The notes under the pieces are model-generated. The model was not told where the DNA came from, did not search any database, and saw nothing but the letters and a program-made list of their open reading frames with translations. This document shows, piece after piece, positions 1 to 9,200 of a stretch of DNA of 22,735 nt. How positions within the stretch are numbered: the first letter of the stretch is position 1; every line of letters begins with the position of its first letter. Source of the DNA: Stenotrophomonas_A sp002429615 (GTDB lineage Bacteria; Pseudomonadota; Gammaproteobacteria; Xanthomonadales; Xanthomonadaceae); the NCBI GenBank assembly GCA_031987425.1, contig DALZZL010000051.1, forward strand, positions 1 through 22,735, written 5' to 3'. The position numbers and the translations under genes are program-made.

Positions 1-54
1 TCCATGGGGGCTCGATGGCGCCATCCATGGCGCCAACGGTCCCGAAAGGGCCCC
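1..54. repeat. Dispersed intergenic repeat, partial copy cut by the window edge
   Basis: These 54 bases match the reverse complement of 12257-12310 with one mismatch. The core is a short palindrome of two GGCGCC boxes. The copy at 12257-12340 shows the full unit, bounded by 16-bp inverted arms; here only one arm is present and the other would lie left of the window. It is non-coding, although a frame across it gives a plausible peptide in both copies. Function is unknown. Confidence 0.75.
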
Positions 55-126
55 GTCCCCGCAGGCCCGACAGATCACGACGACCGGACGACAGTCGATG
101 CACTCCAGATCCGATTTTCTCCCCCT

Positions 127-150
127 GTAGGAGCGGCTTCAGCCGCGACC
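127..150. repeat. GTAG-type REP palindrome
   Basis: The 24-base element begins with GTAG followed by a GCGGCT/AGCCGC stem. The same sequence occurs inverted at 9312-9335 and 12134-12157, always between genes. This is the form of the REP elements that are abundant in Xanthomonadaceae and mobilised by RAYT (Y1-family) transposases. No RAYT gene is in this window. The rest of 55-190 shows nothing I can assign. Confidence 0.8.
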
Positions 151-257
151 CCTCAAAGTCGAGGCGGAAAGTGCAGAGGCAGTAGCTCTATCTGGAGAAG
201 AGCCCCCTTTGTTAAGGGGGCGCGCCGAAGGCGCGGGGATAGGAGGCAGCGAGGCCC

Positions 258-306
258 GGCACCAAGACATAAAAAAACACCGCTTTCGCGGTGTTTTTTT
301 ATGTCT

Positions 307-313
<7 letters not shown>
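258..313 (-). terminator. Long palindromic terminator of tRNA-Leu copy 1
   Basis: Two perfect 26-nt arms (258-283 and 288-313) flank a 4-nt loop, which reads GAAA on the minus strand. The stem contains an A7/T7 stretch, so termination could work in both directions. The arm nearest the tRNA includes the encoded CCA end, so the full-length precursor could fold the tRNA 3' end into the hairpin. Confidence 0.85.
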
Positions 314-391
<78 letters not shown>

Positions 392-405
392 ATTTCAGGA
401 GGGGA

Positions 406-434
406 ATTTTGTCCTGACGCCGGAGCACTGTCAA
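406..434 (-). promoter_or_regulatory. Sigma-70 promoter of tRNA-Leu copy 1
   Basis: On the minus strand, a perfect -35 box TTGACA (429-434) is followed by a 17-nt spacer and a -10 box CAAAAT (406-411). The tRNA 5' end lies 14 nt downstream. Both hexamers and the spacing are repeated exactly at copy 2, although the spacer sequence is different. Confidence 0.75.
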
Positions 435-519
435 GACAGCGTCACGAAAAAACTTCCGCGCTTGTCGTGCGCCGACGGCGCCGCCGACAATCGCTAGGCA
501 TCCTGAAGGAAAGGTCTTG

Positions 520-2013
520 ATGAAGTCGCCCCACGCCGTTCTCCGCGCCGGCCTGCTGTCGCTCGCGCTGCTGTTTTCGCCGCTCACCAGTGTCGCCGCC
601 GACGTGCCCGCGTCGGCCATCCCGGTCGATCGCCCGGACCTGCCCTGGTGGGGCCCGCGCCACGCCAAGGTGCTCGAACAGATACGGGCCAATCCGCAGG
701 CGCCGCTGCTGCTGATCGGTGATTCCATCACCAACAACTACGACAAGGCCAAGGCGCCCGACGAGGATTTCCTGCCCACCTGGCAGACGTTCTACGGCGC
801 GCGTGGCGCGATCAACCTCGGCTTCAGCGGCGATGGCACCCAGCATGTGCTGTGGCGCCTCGAACACGGTGAGGTGGACGGCCTGCATCCAAAGGTGGCG
901 GTGCTGTTGATCGGCACCAACAACACCGGCTGGTTGAAGCAGAGCGCGGAAGATACCCAACTGGGCATCGACGCGGTGGTGGCCAAGCTGGAGGACAAGC
1001 TGCCGGACACCCGCATCCTGCTGCTCGGCATCCTGCCCAGCGACCTGTCGGCGGAGAAGACCCGTGCCGATGCGGAGGTGAACCGCTATCTGGCCGAACG
1101 TTACGCGGACAATCCGCGGGTGACGTTCCTGGACATCGGTTCGATCTTTTTGCGGGACGGCAAGCTGGATACCGCGCGCTTCTACGACACGCGTTTCAGC
1201 CCGCCTGCTGGCGCGCTGCATCCGGACACGATCGGCCAGCGGATGATGGCCGAGGCCATCGAACCGACGTTGGCGCGGCTGCTGGGGGAGCCGTCGCGGG
1301 TGCCGATGGCGCAGCTGGGGACGCGGTTCAATACCGCGCTGATCCCGGTGCCGTGGCTGGAACAGGATTCCTATGACTGGTTCGCGCGTCATCGCGGCGC
1401 CATCGCCACCGCGCGGGCCTTGCATCCGGAGGTGGTGATGATCGGCGACTCGATCACGCATTTCTGGAGTGGCGTGCCGCGCGGCGTGCGCGCGAGCGGC
1501 CCCGAGTCGTGGCGGTGGCTGTATGGCGAGCGTCCGGTGCTGAACCTGGGCTTCGGCTGGGACCGCACCCAGAACGTGTTGTGGCGCATCCGCCAGGGCG
1601 AGCTGGAGGGCGTGGATCCGCAATGGGTGGTCATCAACATCGGCACCAACAACCTGGCGGGTACCGAGCATGCGCGCGCGAGCACGCCGGCCGAGGTGGC
1701 GGCGGGTGTGGAGGCGATCGTGGGCGAGGTGCGCACGCGGCTGCCGCGCGCGAAGGTGGTGCTGATGGGCATCTTCCCGCGAGGCCGCCATGCCGCCGAT
1801 GCATTCCGCAAACCGATCAAGGAAACGAACCGCCTGCTGGCCGCGCGTTTCGGCAATGACCCCAACATCCGCTTCCTGGACATCGGTACCCGTTTCCTGC
1901 AAAAGGACGGCACCCTGCCGGCGTCATTGTTCCCGGACACCACGCATCCCAGCGAAGCGGGCTACCGCATCTGGGCGCAATCGCTGCGCGAGGCGGGCCT
2001 AACCGCCCCCTAA
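520..2013 (+). CDS. Secreted tandem-domain SGNH/GDSL-family hydrolase
   Basis: The 497-residue protein has two SGNH domains. An N-terminal signal peptide (about residues 1-28) predicts export to the periplasm or beyond. Domain 1 (about 60-255) has GDSI with Ser69, the NLGFSGD block, GTNN at 132-135 and His234. Domain 2 (about 300-490) has GDSI with Ser311, NLGFGWD, GTNN at 375-378 and the DxxH pair Asp473/His476. In domain 1 the DxxH aspartate position is Gly231. The fold resembles PAF-acetylhydrolase-like esterases; the substrate (an acyl or acetyl ester) cannot be told. ATG at 520 is preferred to TTG at 517 because AAGGAAAGG lies just upstream. The gene stands alone between two tRNA-Leu copies. 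Confidence 0.88.
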   Translation: MKSPHAVLRAGLLSLALLFSPLTSVAADVPASAIPVDRPDLPWWGPRHAKVLEQIRANPQAPLLLIGDSITNNYDKAKAPDEDFLPTWQTFYGARGAINLGFSGDGTQHVLWRLEHGEVDGLHPKVAVLLIGTNNTGWLKQSAEDTQLGIDAVVAKLEDKLPDTRILLLGILPSDLSAEKTRADAEVNRYLAERYADNPRVTFLDIGSIFLRDGKLDTARFYDTRFSPPAGALHPDTIGQRMMAEAIEPTLARLLGEPSRVPMAQLGTRFNTALIPVPWLEQDSYDWFARHRGAIATARALHPEVVMIGDSITHFWSGVPRGVRASGPESWRWLYGERPVLNLGFGWDRTQNVLWRIRQGELEGVDPQWVVINIGTNNLAGTEHARASTPAEVAAGVEAIVGEVRTRLPRAKVVLMGIFPRGRHAADAFRKPIKETNRLLAARFGNDPNIRFLDIGTRFLQKDGTLPASLFPDTTHPSEAGYRIWAQSLREAGLTAP

Positions 2014-2106
2014 AGCGCCCGGGCCTCCCGCGCGATCCCACTGGAGGAGAGCCCCCTTTGTTAAGGGGGCGCGCCGAAGGCGCGGGGATAGGAGGCAGCG
2101 AGGCCC

Positions 2107-2155
2107 GGCACCAAGACATAAAAAAACACCGCTTTCGCGGTGTTTTTTTATGTCT

Positions 2156-2162
<7 letters not shown>
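2107..2162 (-). terminator. Long palindromic terminator of tRNA-Leu copy 2
   Basis: It is identical to the palindrome at 258-313: 26-nt arms, a 4-nt loop, and an A7/T7 tract inside the stem. It again takes in the encoded CCA end of the tRNA. Confidence 0.85.
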
Positions 2163-2240
<78 letters not shown>

Positions 2241-2253
2241 AGGTGAGCCGCGT

Positions 2254-2282
2254 ATTTTGGTGATGATTGGCCTGGCTGTCAA
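2254..2282 (-). promoter_or_regulatory. Sigma-70 promoter of tRNA-Leu copy 2
   Basis: On the minus strand, TTGACA (2277-2282), a 17-nt spacer and CAAAAT (2254-2259) lie 13 nt before the tRNA 5' end. The spacer is unrelated to that of copy 1. Confidence 0.75.
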
Positions 2283-2355
2283 CGCTTTTCTACAAAATGT
2301 ACGCATCGGGCCGGCATGACACCGGATTGATGGGTCCGGGCGCTACCATTCCTGA

Positions 2356-4881
2356 ATGAAGAAGAAGAACGCCAGGGATGCCGGCCAGGCCCCAAGCGCC
2401 CCCACGCGTAAATCCGCGCCGGGCAAGTCGACCGCCAAAGCCGCTGCCGGCAAGGGCGGCAAGGCGCCCAAGGCCAAGTTGCCGCCATGGATGCCTGAGT
2501 CGCTGAGCGCCCCGTCGCCGGGCTCGCGCAAGCCGGCCAAGGGTGGCAAGCCGGGCCGTCCCGCTAACGCACCGCCGGCCCCGATGACCGAAGGCAAGCG
2601 CGGCCGCCGCCTCCCGCCGCCGCAGGTCGAGCGCGTGCCGATGTCCGGCGGGGCGTCGTCCTCCTTCCAGGATCCGCATGCGGCCCGCGAGGCCGAGCGC
2701 TACGCCGACCCGATCGCCAGTCGCGAGGCCATCCTGCAGCTGCTGGAAGACTGCGACGGCCCGCAGACCGCCGAAGAAATCGCCGAACGCCTCGGTCAAT
2801 CGCACCGGATCGACGCCCTCGGCAAGCGCCTGGCCGCGATGGTGCGCGAGGCGCAGCTGGTGCAGAACCGCCGCGGCGGCTATGCGCCGGTCAAGCACAC
2901 CAACCTGATCGCCGGCGTGGTGATCGCCAACCCGGACGGCTTCGGCTTCCTGCGCCCGGACGAGGGCGGCGACGACCTGTTCCTGCCGCCGTTCGAGATG
3001 CGCAAGGTCATGCACGGCGACCGCGCGCTGGCCAACGTCACCGGCATCGACCGCCGTGGCCGCCGCGAGGGCAGCATCGCCCGCGTGCTGGAACGCCGCG
3101 TCACCCGGCTGATCGGCCGCTTCTTCTACGAACTCGGCATCGCCTACGTCGATCCGGACGACAAGCGCATCCAGCGCAACCTGCAGATTCCCGCCGACCA
3201 GACCGGCGGCGCGCGCGAAGGCCAGCTGGTGGTGTGCGAGATGATCGCCCCGCCGGATGGCCGCCGCCCGGCGATCGGCAAGATCATCGCGGTGCTGGGC
3301 GACAAGCTCACGCCCTCGCTGGTGGTGGAGACCGCCATCCACGGCCACGACCTGCCGCACGAATTCCCGCAGGAAGTGCTCGACGAGGCATCCGCGGTGC
3401 CGCTGGTGGTCGAGCCATCGATGATCGGCGGCCGTGTCGACCTGCGTTCGACCCCGCTGGTCACCATCGACGGCGAGGACGCCAAGGATTTCGACGACGC
3501 CGTCTACTGCGAACCGACCCGCGACGGCTTCCGCCTGGTGGTGGCCATCGCCGACGTCTCGCACTACGTGCGCCCCGGCACGCCGCTGGACGATGAGGCG
3601 CAGAAGCGCGCCACCTCGGTGTACTTCCCGGGTTTCGTGGTGCCGATGCTGCCGGAGACGCTCTCCAACGGCATCTGTTCGCTCAATCCCAAGGTTGACC
3701 GCATGTGCTTCGTCTGCGACATGCAGGTCGACCGTGCCGGTGAGGTGACCTCCTCGCGCTTCTACGAGGCGGTGATGAATTCGCACGCGCGGCTGACCTA
3801 CACCCAGGTATGGAAGGCGGTGGGCGAGGACGATGCCGAGGCCAAGGCGCAGGTGGGCGCGCTGCTGCCGCAGGTGCAGCAGCTGTTCCAGCTGTACCAC
3901 GTGCTGGCCAAGGCGCGCACGCAGCGCGGCGCGATCGAGTTCGAGTCCTCCGAAGTGCGCTTCGTGCTGGACAACCGTGGCGAGGTCACCCAGGCCGGCA
4001 TGCTGGTGCGCAACGACGCGCACAAGCTGATCGAGGAATGCATGATCGCCGCCAACGTGGAGGCGGCGCGCTACCTCATCGCCCACCACATCCCGGCGCC
4101 GTTCCGCATCCATGAGCGGCCGCCGGAACACAAGTACGAAGACCTGCTGGAGTTCCTCAAGGAGTTCAAGCTCAGCCTGCCGCCGTGGAGCAAGGTCAAG
4201 CCCGGCGACTACACCAAGCTGCTGAAGAAGGTGCGCGAGCGCCCGGATTCGGCGCTGCTCGAATCGGTGCTGCTGCGCAGCCAGAGCCTGGCGGTGTACT
4301 CGCCGGACAACCAGGGCCACTTCGGCCTGGCGCTGGAGGCATATGCGCACTTCACCTCGCCGATCCGCCGTTATCCGGACCTGCTGGTGCACCGCGCGAT
4401 CAAGTACGCACTCACTGGCGGCCGCGCCGACAAGTACCTCTACAGCGCCCGCGAGATGGCTGCGCTGGCGCTGCAGTGCTCCGAGCGCGAGCGGCGTGCC
4501 GACGAGGCCGAGCGCGAGGTCGACGAGCGTTATCGCGCGGCGTGGATGGAGAAGCACGTCGGCGGCCAGTTCGACGGCGTGATCAGCGGCGTGACCAGCT
4601 TCGGCCTGTTCATCGAGCTCGACGAGTCCAAAGTCAACGGCCTGGTCCACGTCACCCAGCTGCCGCAGGACTATTACCACTTCGACCCGATCCGCAAGAC
4701 CTTGTCTGGCGAGCGGCGCGGCATGGAATTCCGGCTGGGCGACCGCGTCCGCGTGCTGGTGCTCAAGGCCAGCATGGAGGAGCGCAAGATCGACTTCCGC
4801 CTGGTCGAGGCCAAGGACGCCGAACCGGCGCCGCCGCCGCCGCGTGGCCAGCCGGCCAAGCGCAAGAAGCAGCCTTATTGA
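2356..4881 (+). CDS. rnr: Ribonuclease R (3'-5' exoribonuclease)
   Basis: This 841-residue RNase II/RNB-family enzyme degrades structured RNA from the 3' end in the cytoplasm. A Lys/Pro/Ala-rich tail fills about residues 1-118. A winged helix follows (121-185), then a cold-shock/OB domain starting GVVIANPDGFGF at 187, the RNB domain, and an S1 domain from about 736. The catalytic aspartates are Asp372, Asp378, Asp380 and Asp381, each exactly 100 residues after E. coli D272, D278, D280 and D281, so the extra length is nearly all N-terminal. No Shine-Dalgarno is visible before ATG 2356. The stop overlaps the ribosome site of the next gene, which is probably co-transcribed. In many gammaproteobacteria rnr and rlmB are neighbours, as here. 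Confidence 0.96.
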   Translation: MKKKNARDAGQAPSAPTRKSAPGKSTAKAAAGKGGKAPKAKLPPWMPESLSAPSPGSRKPAKGGKPGRPANAPPAPMTEGKRGRRLPPPQVERVPMSGGASSSFQDPHAAREAERYADPIASREAILQLLEDCDGPQTAEEIAERLGQSHRIDALGKRLAAMVREAQLVQNRRGGYAPVKHTNLIAGVVIANPDGFGFLRPDEGGDDLFLPPFEMRKVMHGDRALANVTGIDRRGRREGSIARVLERRVTRLIGRFFYELGIAYVDPDDKRIQRNLQIPADQTGGAREGQLVVCEMIAPPDGRRPAIGKIIAVLGDKLTPSLVVETAIHGHDLPHEFPQEVLDEASAVPLVVEPSMIGGRVDLRSTPLVTIDGEDAKDFDDAVYCEPTRDGFRLVVAIADVSHYVRPGTPLDDEAQKRATSVYFPGFVVPMLPETLSNGICSLNPKVDRMCFVCDMQVDRAGEVTSSRFYEAVMNSHARLTYTQVWKAVGEDDAEAKAQVGALLPQVQQLFQLYHVLAKARTQRGAIEFESSEVRFVLDNRGEVTQAGMLVRNDAHKLIEECMIAANVEAARYLIAHHIPAPFRIHERPPEHKYEDLLEFLKEFKLSLPPWSKVKPGDYTKLLKKVRERPDSALLESVLLRSQSLAVYSPDNQGHFGLALEAYAHFTSPIRRYPDLLVHRAIKYALTGGRADKYLYSAREMAALALQCSERERRADEAEREVDERYRAAWMEKHVGGQFDGVISGVTSFGLFIELDESKVNGLVHVTQLPQDYYHFDPIRKTLSGERRGMEFRLGDRVRVLVLKASMEERKIDFRLVEAKDAEPAPPPPRGQPAKRKKQPY

Positions 4882-4891
4882 GGACGATGCC

Positions 4892-5368
4892 ATGGGCCGG
4901 TACAGCGGCGGATGCCAGTGCGGCGCGGTGCGCTTCCAGGTCGAGGGTGAGCTGGAAGCGTCGATCTGCCACTGCCGGATGTGCCAGAAGGCCTTCGGCG
5001 CGTACTACGCGCCATTGGTCTCGGTGCGCGGCACGGACTTCGCCTGGACCCGCGGCGCACCGCGCCATTTCGCCTCTTCCAACCTGGTGCGGCGCGGCTT
5101 CTGCGCCGACTGCGGCACCCCGCTGACCTACGAGGCCCCGGACGGCATGGCGGTGGCACATGGGGCATTCGATGATCCGGCCGCCATCGCCCCGCGCCTG
5201 CAGTTCGGCCTGGAAGCCCGGCTGCCGTTCGTGGACGGGCTGTCCACGCTGCCCGGCACGCGCACCGAGGAGGACGTCGAGGCGACCCCGTTCCTGGCCA
5301 CGCTGGTGTCCTTCCAGCACCCGGACCATGACACCTCGCGCTGGCCGCCGGCCGGGCGGGGTGCCTAG
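4892..5368 (+). CDS. GFA family (Mss4-like fold) zinc-binding protein
   Basis: The 158-residue protein has the cysteine pattern of the GFA/CENP-V family: Cys8 and Cys10 in GGCQCG, Cys26, Cys28 and Cys31 in CHCRMC, and Cys71 and Cys74 in CADC, which would bind zinc. Founding members were described as glutathione-dependent formaldehyde-activating enzymes, but most homologues have no proven activity and none is claimed here. ATG 4892 follows TGAGGA at 4879-4884, which includes the rnr stop, so translation is probably coupled. An upstream in-frame GTG at 4844 lies inside rnr and is unlikely. Confidence 0.85.
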   Translation: MGRYSGGCQCGAVRFQVEGELEASICHCRMCQKAFGAYYAPLVSVRGTDFAWTRGAPRHFASSNLVRRGFCADCGTPLTYEAPDGMAVAHGAFDDPAAIAPRLQFGLEARLPFVDGLSTLPGTRTEEDVEATPFLATLVSFQHPDHDTSRWPPAGRGA

Positions 5369-5450
5369 CTACGACCACGTGGTCCGTGCCAGCGCGGGCC
5401 ATAACCCCTACCATTAGCACCCCCTCGCACCGCCTCGGCCCCTCGTCCGC

Positions 5451-6197
5451 ATGAGCAAGCAGAACCAATGGATCGTCGGCGTCAACGCCGTCGCCTCCTC
5501 GATCGAAAACGACGCCGACCACGTGCGCGAGGTGCTGGTCGAGGCCGGCAGCAAGAATCCGCGGCTGCAGGAAATCGAAGAGAACGCCCGCCGCAAGGGC
5601 ATCGACGTGCGTCGGGTCAGTGCACAGGCGCTCGACGGCGTCGGCGGCCAGGTCCGCCACCAGGGCGTGGCCGCGCGCTATGCCGCCGCCCAGACCTGGG
5701 CCGAAAGCGAACTGCCGGGCCTGGTCGAGGCCGCCGAGGGCAAGGCGCTGCTGCTGGTGCTCGATGGGGTGCAGGATCCGCACAATCTGGGTGCATGCCT
5801 GCGCAGCGCAGCCGCTGCCGGCGTCACCGCGGTGGTGATCCCCAAGGACAAGTCGGCCCCGGTCAACGCCACCGTGCGCAAGACCTCGGCCGGCGCCGCC
5901 GACCGCATCCCGGTGGTGGCGGTGACCAACCTGTCGCGCTGCCTGCGCGAGCTGCAGAAGCTCGGCGTGTGGATTTATGGCCTGGCGGGCGAGGCGGATA
6001 CCTCGCTGTACGCGCAGGACCTGCGCGGCAATGTCGCCCTGGTCCTGGGCGGTGAAGCCGACGGCCTGCGCCGCCTGACCCGCGAGCATTGCGACGGCCT
6101 GGTCCGCATTCCGATGCCGGGCGAGATCGAGAGCCTGAACGTCTCGGTGGCGGCGGGCGTGACCCTGTTCGAGGCGGTGCGCCAGCGTCAGGGGTAG
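5451..6197 (+). CDS. rlmB: 23S rRNA (guanosine-2251-2'-O)-methyltransferase RlmB
   Basis: This 248-residue SPOUT-class (TrmH family) methyltransferase uses S-adenosylmethionine to methylate the ribose of G2251 in the peptidyl-transferase P loop. An N-terminal substrate-binding domain (about 1-80) precedes the knotted catalytic domain. Motif 1 is LDGVQDPHNLGACLRS (104-119, Asn112 and Arg118), motif 2 is LGGEADG (199-205), and motif 3 starts IPMPGEIESLNVSVAAG at 220. Length is typical. ATG 5451 has no Shine-Dalgarno. The gene lies 82 nt after the GFA gene and two genes after rnr, its usual partner. Confidence 0.95.
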   Translation: MSKQNQWIVGVNAVASSIENDADHVREVLVEAGSKNPRLQEIEENARRKGIDVRRVSAQALDGVGGQVRHQGVAARYAAAQTWAESELPGLVEAAEGKALLLVLDGVQDPHNLGACLRSAAAAGVTAVVIPKDKSAPVNATVRKTSAGAADRIPVVAVTNLSRCLRELQKLGVWIYGLAGEADTSLYAQDLRGNVALVLGGEADGLRRLTREHCDGLVRIPMPGEIESLNVSVAAGVTLFEAVRQRQG

Positions 6198-6271
6198 GCC
6201 CTGCACGGCTTCCGCGCCAGCGGTGGCCCGGTTCTTGCCTCTCCCGTCCCGACAAACCGTTCCGCGCCCCC

Positions 6272-9200
6272 ATGCCCTCGCGTCGCCCGCAGCGAAACCC
6301 GTCGTCCCGATCGACCATGGCCCGGCTGTGGCGGGCGGGGCTTTGGCTGCTGCTGGCGCTCCTGCCGGCCATCGGCATCGGCGCGGCCAGCGCCGCCGGC
6401 ACCGGCACCCCGCCGCTGCGCGACTACGCCATCGACATCTGGACCTCGCGCGAGGGCCTGCCGCACAACTCCATCCGCGCCATCGCGCAGACCGCCGAGG
6501 GCCATCTGTGGTTCGCCACTTGGGAAGGGCTGGTGCGCTACAACGGCCTGGACTTCACCGTGTTCGATCGCGGCACGACGCCCGGGCTGCTCGACAACGG
6601 CGTCGGCACGCTGTTCATCGACAGCCAGGGCCGGCTCTGGCTGAGCGATTCACGCGGTGATGTCGGGCGCTTCGACCCATCCGCCAATACCTGGCAGTGG
6701 TGGCCGCACCAGGCCCCGGCGCCGCAGGTCATCATCCAGGGCATGCAGGCCGACAGCCAGGGGCGGCTGTGGCTGCTGTTCGAAGGCAACGGCCTGGGCT
6801 ATCTCGGCACCGACGGCAAGATGGTCTACCAGCCTTCGCCGCCGGACATGCCGCTGCCGGTGAGCTACATGCGCCTGGCGGTGGATGCGCGCGACCGGGT
6901 CTGGGTCGGCACCTTCGACGGCCTGGTGTATCGCGACACCGATGGCAGCTTCCATCGCGCACCGGCCAGCTACCACCTGCCGCCGGGGCTGGCGTGGCCC
7001 TACGTGGCGCCGGACGGCGCGCTGTGGTTCGTGGCCGGCGACGGGCTGTATCGGCTGGAGGATGGCGAGGCCGTGCTCAAGCACCGCGTGCCCGGCCAGG
7101 GCCATCTCACTTCATTGCTGCAGGACCGGCGCGGCGAATTGTGGGTGGGCACCGAGAACAACGGCCTGTTCCGCATCGGACGCCGCGGCCTGGAGCGTTT
7201 CCCGCCCAACGTGGCGGTGCCCGGCGGCCGCATCAGCAGCCTGTACGAGGACGCCGAGGGCAGCATCTGGGTGGGCGCCAACGCCGGGCTGTTCCGCCTG
7301 CGCGAGACCCTGATCGCCAACCTGACCCGGGCCGACGGCCTCAGCGGCGACTACACCCGCAGCGTGCTCGAAGACCAGCGCGGGCGCTTGTGGGTGGGCA
7401 GCTCCACCGGCCTGGACGTGGTCGAGGCCGATGGCCAGGTGCGTCACTACCCGTTGCCGGAGAGCAATGGCCGTGCCCCGGCGGTGCTGAGCCTGGCCGA
7501 GGATCGCGATGGCCGGCTGTGGATCGGCACCTATGGCGACGGCGTCTACCGCATCGACAACGGCAACCTGCGCCACTACGGCTTCGACGAGAACCTGCCG
7601 GCCGGCAACATCCGCGCGATCACCGTCGACGATGCCGGCACTGTCTGGCTGGGCACCCAGCACGGCGTGGTGGCGATGGTGCGCGACCAGCCCCGGCTGC
7701 TGCGCGACCCCGGCGTGCCGACCGGCCTGATCACCGGCCTGTCCAGCAGCCGTGGTGCGTTGTGGATCGGCACCATCCAGGGGGTGTACATCCTGCGCAA
7801 CGGCCAGGTCGAGCATCCGGACCTGGAGGCGCTTGGCGGCGCGCGCACGGTGTTCGGCTTCCACCGCGCCGGCGCGGACATGTGGATCACCAGCGACCGT
7901 GGCCTGTACCGCTATCGCGATGGCCAGCTGGCACGCGTGGGCCTGGAGCAGGGCATGCCGGTCGACGCGGTGTTCCAGATCGTCGCCGACCACGACAACA
8001 ACCTGTGGATCAGCAGCAACCGCGGCCTGATGCGGACCGACATGGCCACGCTCAACGCCGTGGCCGATGGCCGCCAGCGCCGCATCTCGGTCGAGCATTT
8101 CAATGAAATGGACGGCATGGCCAACTCGCAGGGCAACGGCAGCTCGGCACCGGCCGCGCTGGTGCGGCGCGATGGCAGCGTGTGGGTGGCCACGGCGGGC
8201 GGGCTGGCGACGCTGGACCCCACGCGCCTGGATGCCTTTCGCGAGCGCACGCCACCGCCGCCGGTGATCGAGAGCGTGCAGGTGGATGGCCAGGTGCAGC
8301 CCTGGCAGGGCGTGCGCCGCCTGCAGGTGCCGGGACGCAGCCGTGTGTCGGTGACCTACGTCGGCTTGAGCTACCTGCTGTCCGAGCGCATCGAATACCG
8401 CACGCGGCTGGAAGGCCTGGACAGCGAATGGATCGAGCGCGGGCGGCAACGCAACGTCGAGTTCATCGGCCTGGCGCCCGGCGACTACACCCTGCACATT
8501 TCCGCGCGGCATCCCAATGGACGCTGGAGCGAGCGCGAGGCGGTGCTGCGCTTCAACATCGCCCCGTTGTGGTGGCAGCGGCGCGACGTGCAGGCGGTCG
8601 CCGCGCTGCTGCTGGTGCTGCTGCTGGTCGGGCTGTACCGCTTCGGTATCCAGCGTTACAAGCGGCGCAACGAGCGCCTGGCCGAACTCGTGCGCGAACG
8701 CACCCATGACCTGCAGCAGCAGGCACAGCGCCTGCTGCTGGCGAACCAGGAAAAGAGCGAGCTGCTGACGCGGCTGCGCCTGCGCTCGGATGCGTTCGAG
8801 CGCCAGGCACACGAGGATGCACTGACCGGGCTGCCGAACCGGCGCCAGTTCGACGAAGCACTGGCGCGTGACCTGAGCCGCGCGCGGCGTAGCGGGCGGC
8901 CGCTGTCGCTGATGATCCTGGACATCGACCATTTCAAGCTGATCAACGACCAGCATGCGCACGCCACCGGCGACGCCGTGCTGCACGAGGTGGGCAAGCT
9001 GCTGACCGCGGCATGCCGCGCCTCCGACCTGCCGGCGCGGTTGGGCGGCGAGGAGTTCGCGGTGCTGTTGAGCGATACCCCGGCGGAGGAAGCACAACGG
9101 GTGTGTGCGCGTATCCGCGACCTGTTCCATGCCCGTTCCGACTGGGGCGGGGTGGACGGGTTGCGCGTGACCTTCAGTGCGGGCGTGGCGGAACTGCGCG

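Noticed and set aside
442..1902. Minus-strand open frame of 486 codons across the SGNH gene
   Set aside because: Antisense shadow with a His/Arg/Gln-rich translation and no recognisable motif.
2290..4893. Minus-strand open frame of 867 codons across rnr
   Set aside because: It is the antisense shadow of rnr. Its translation is His/Arg/Gln/Val-rich without motifs, and rnr has every catalytic residue in place.
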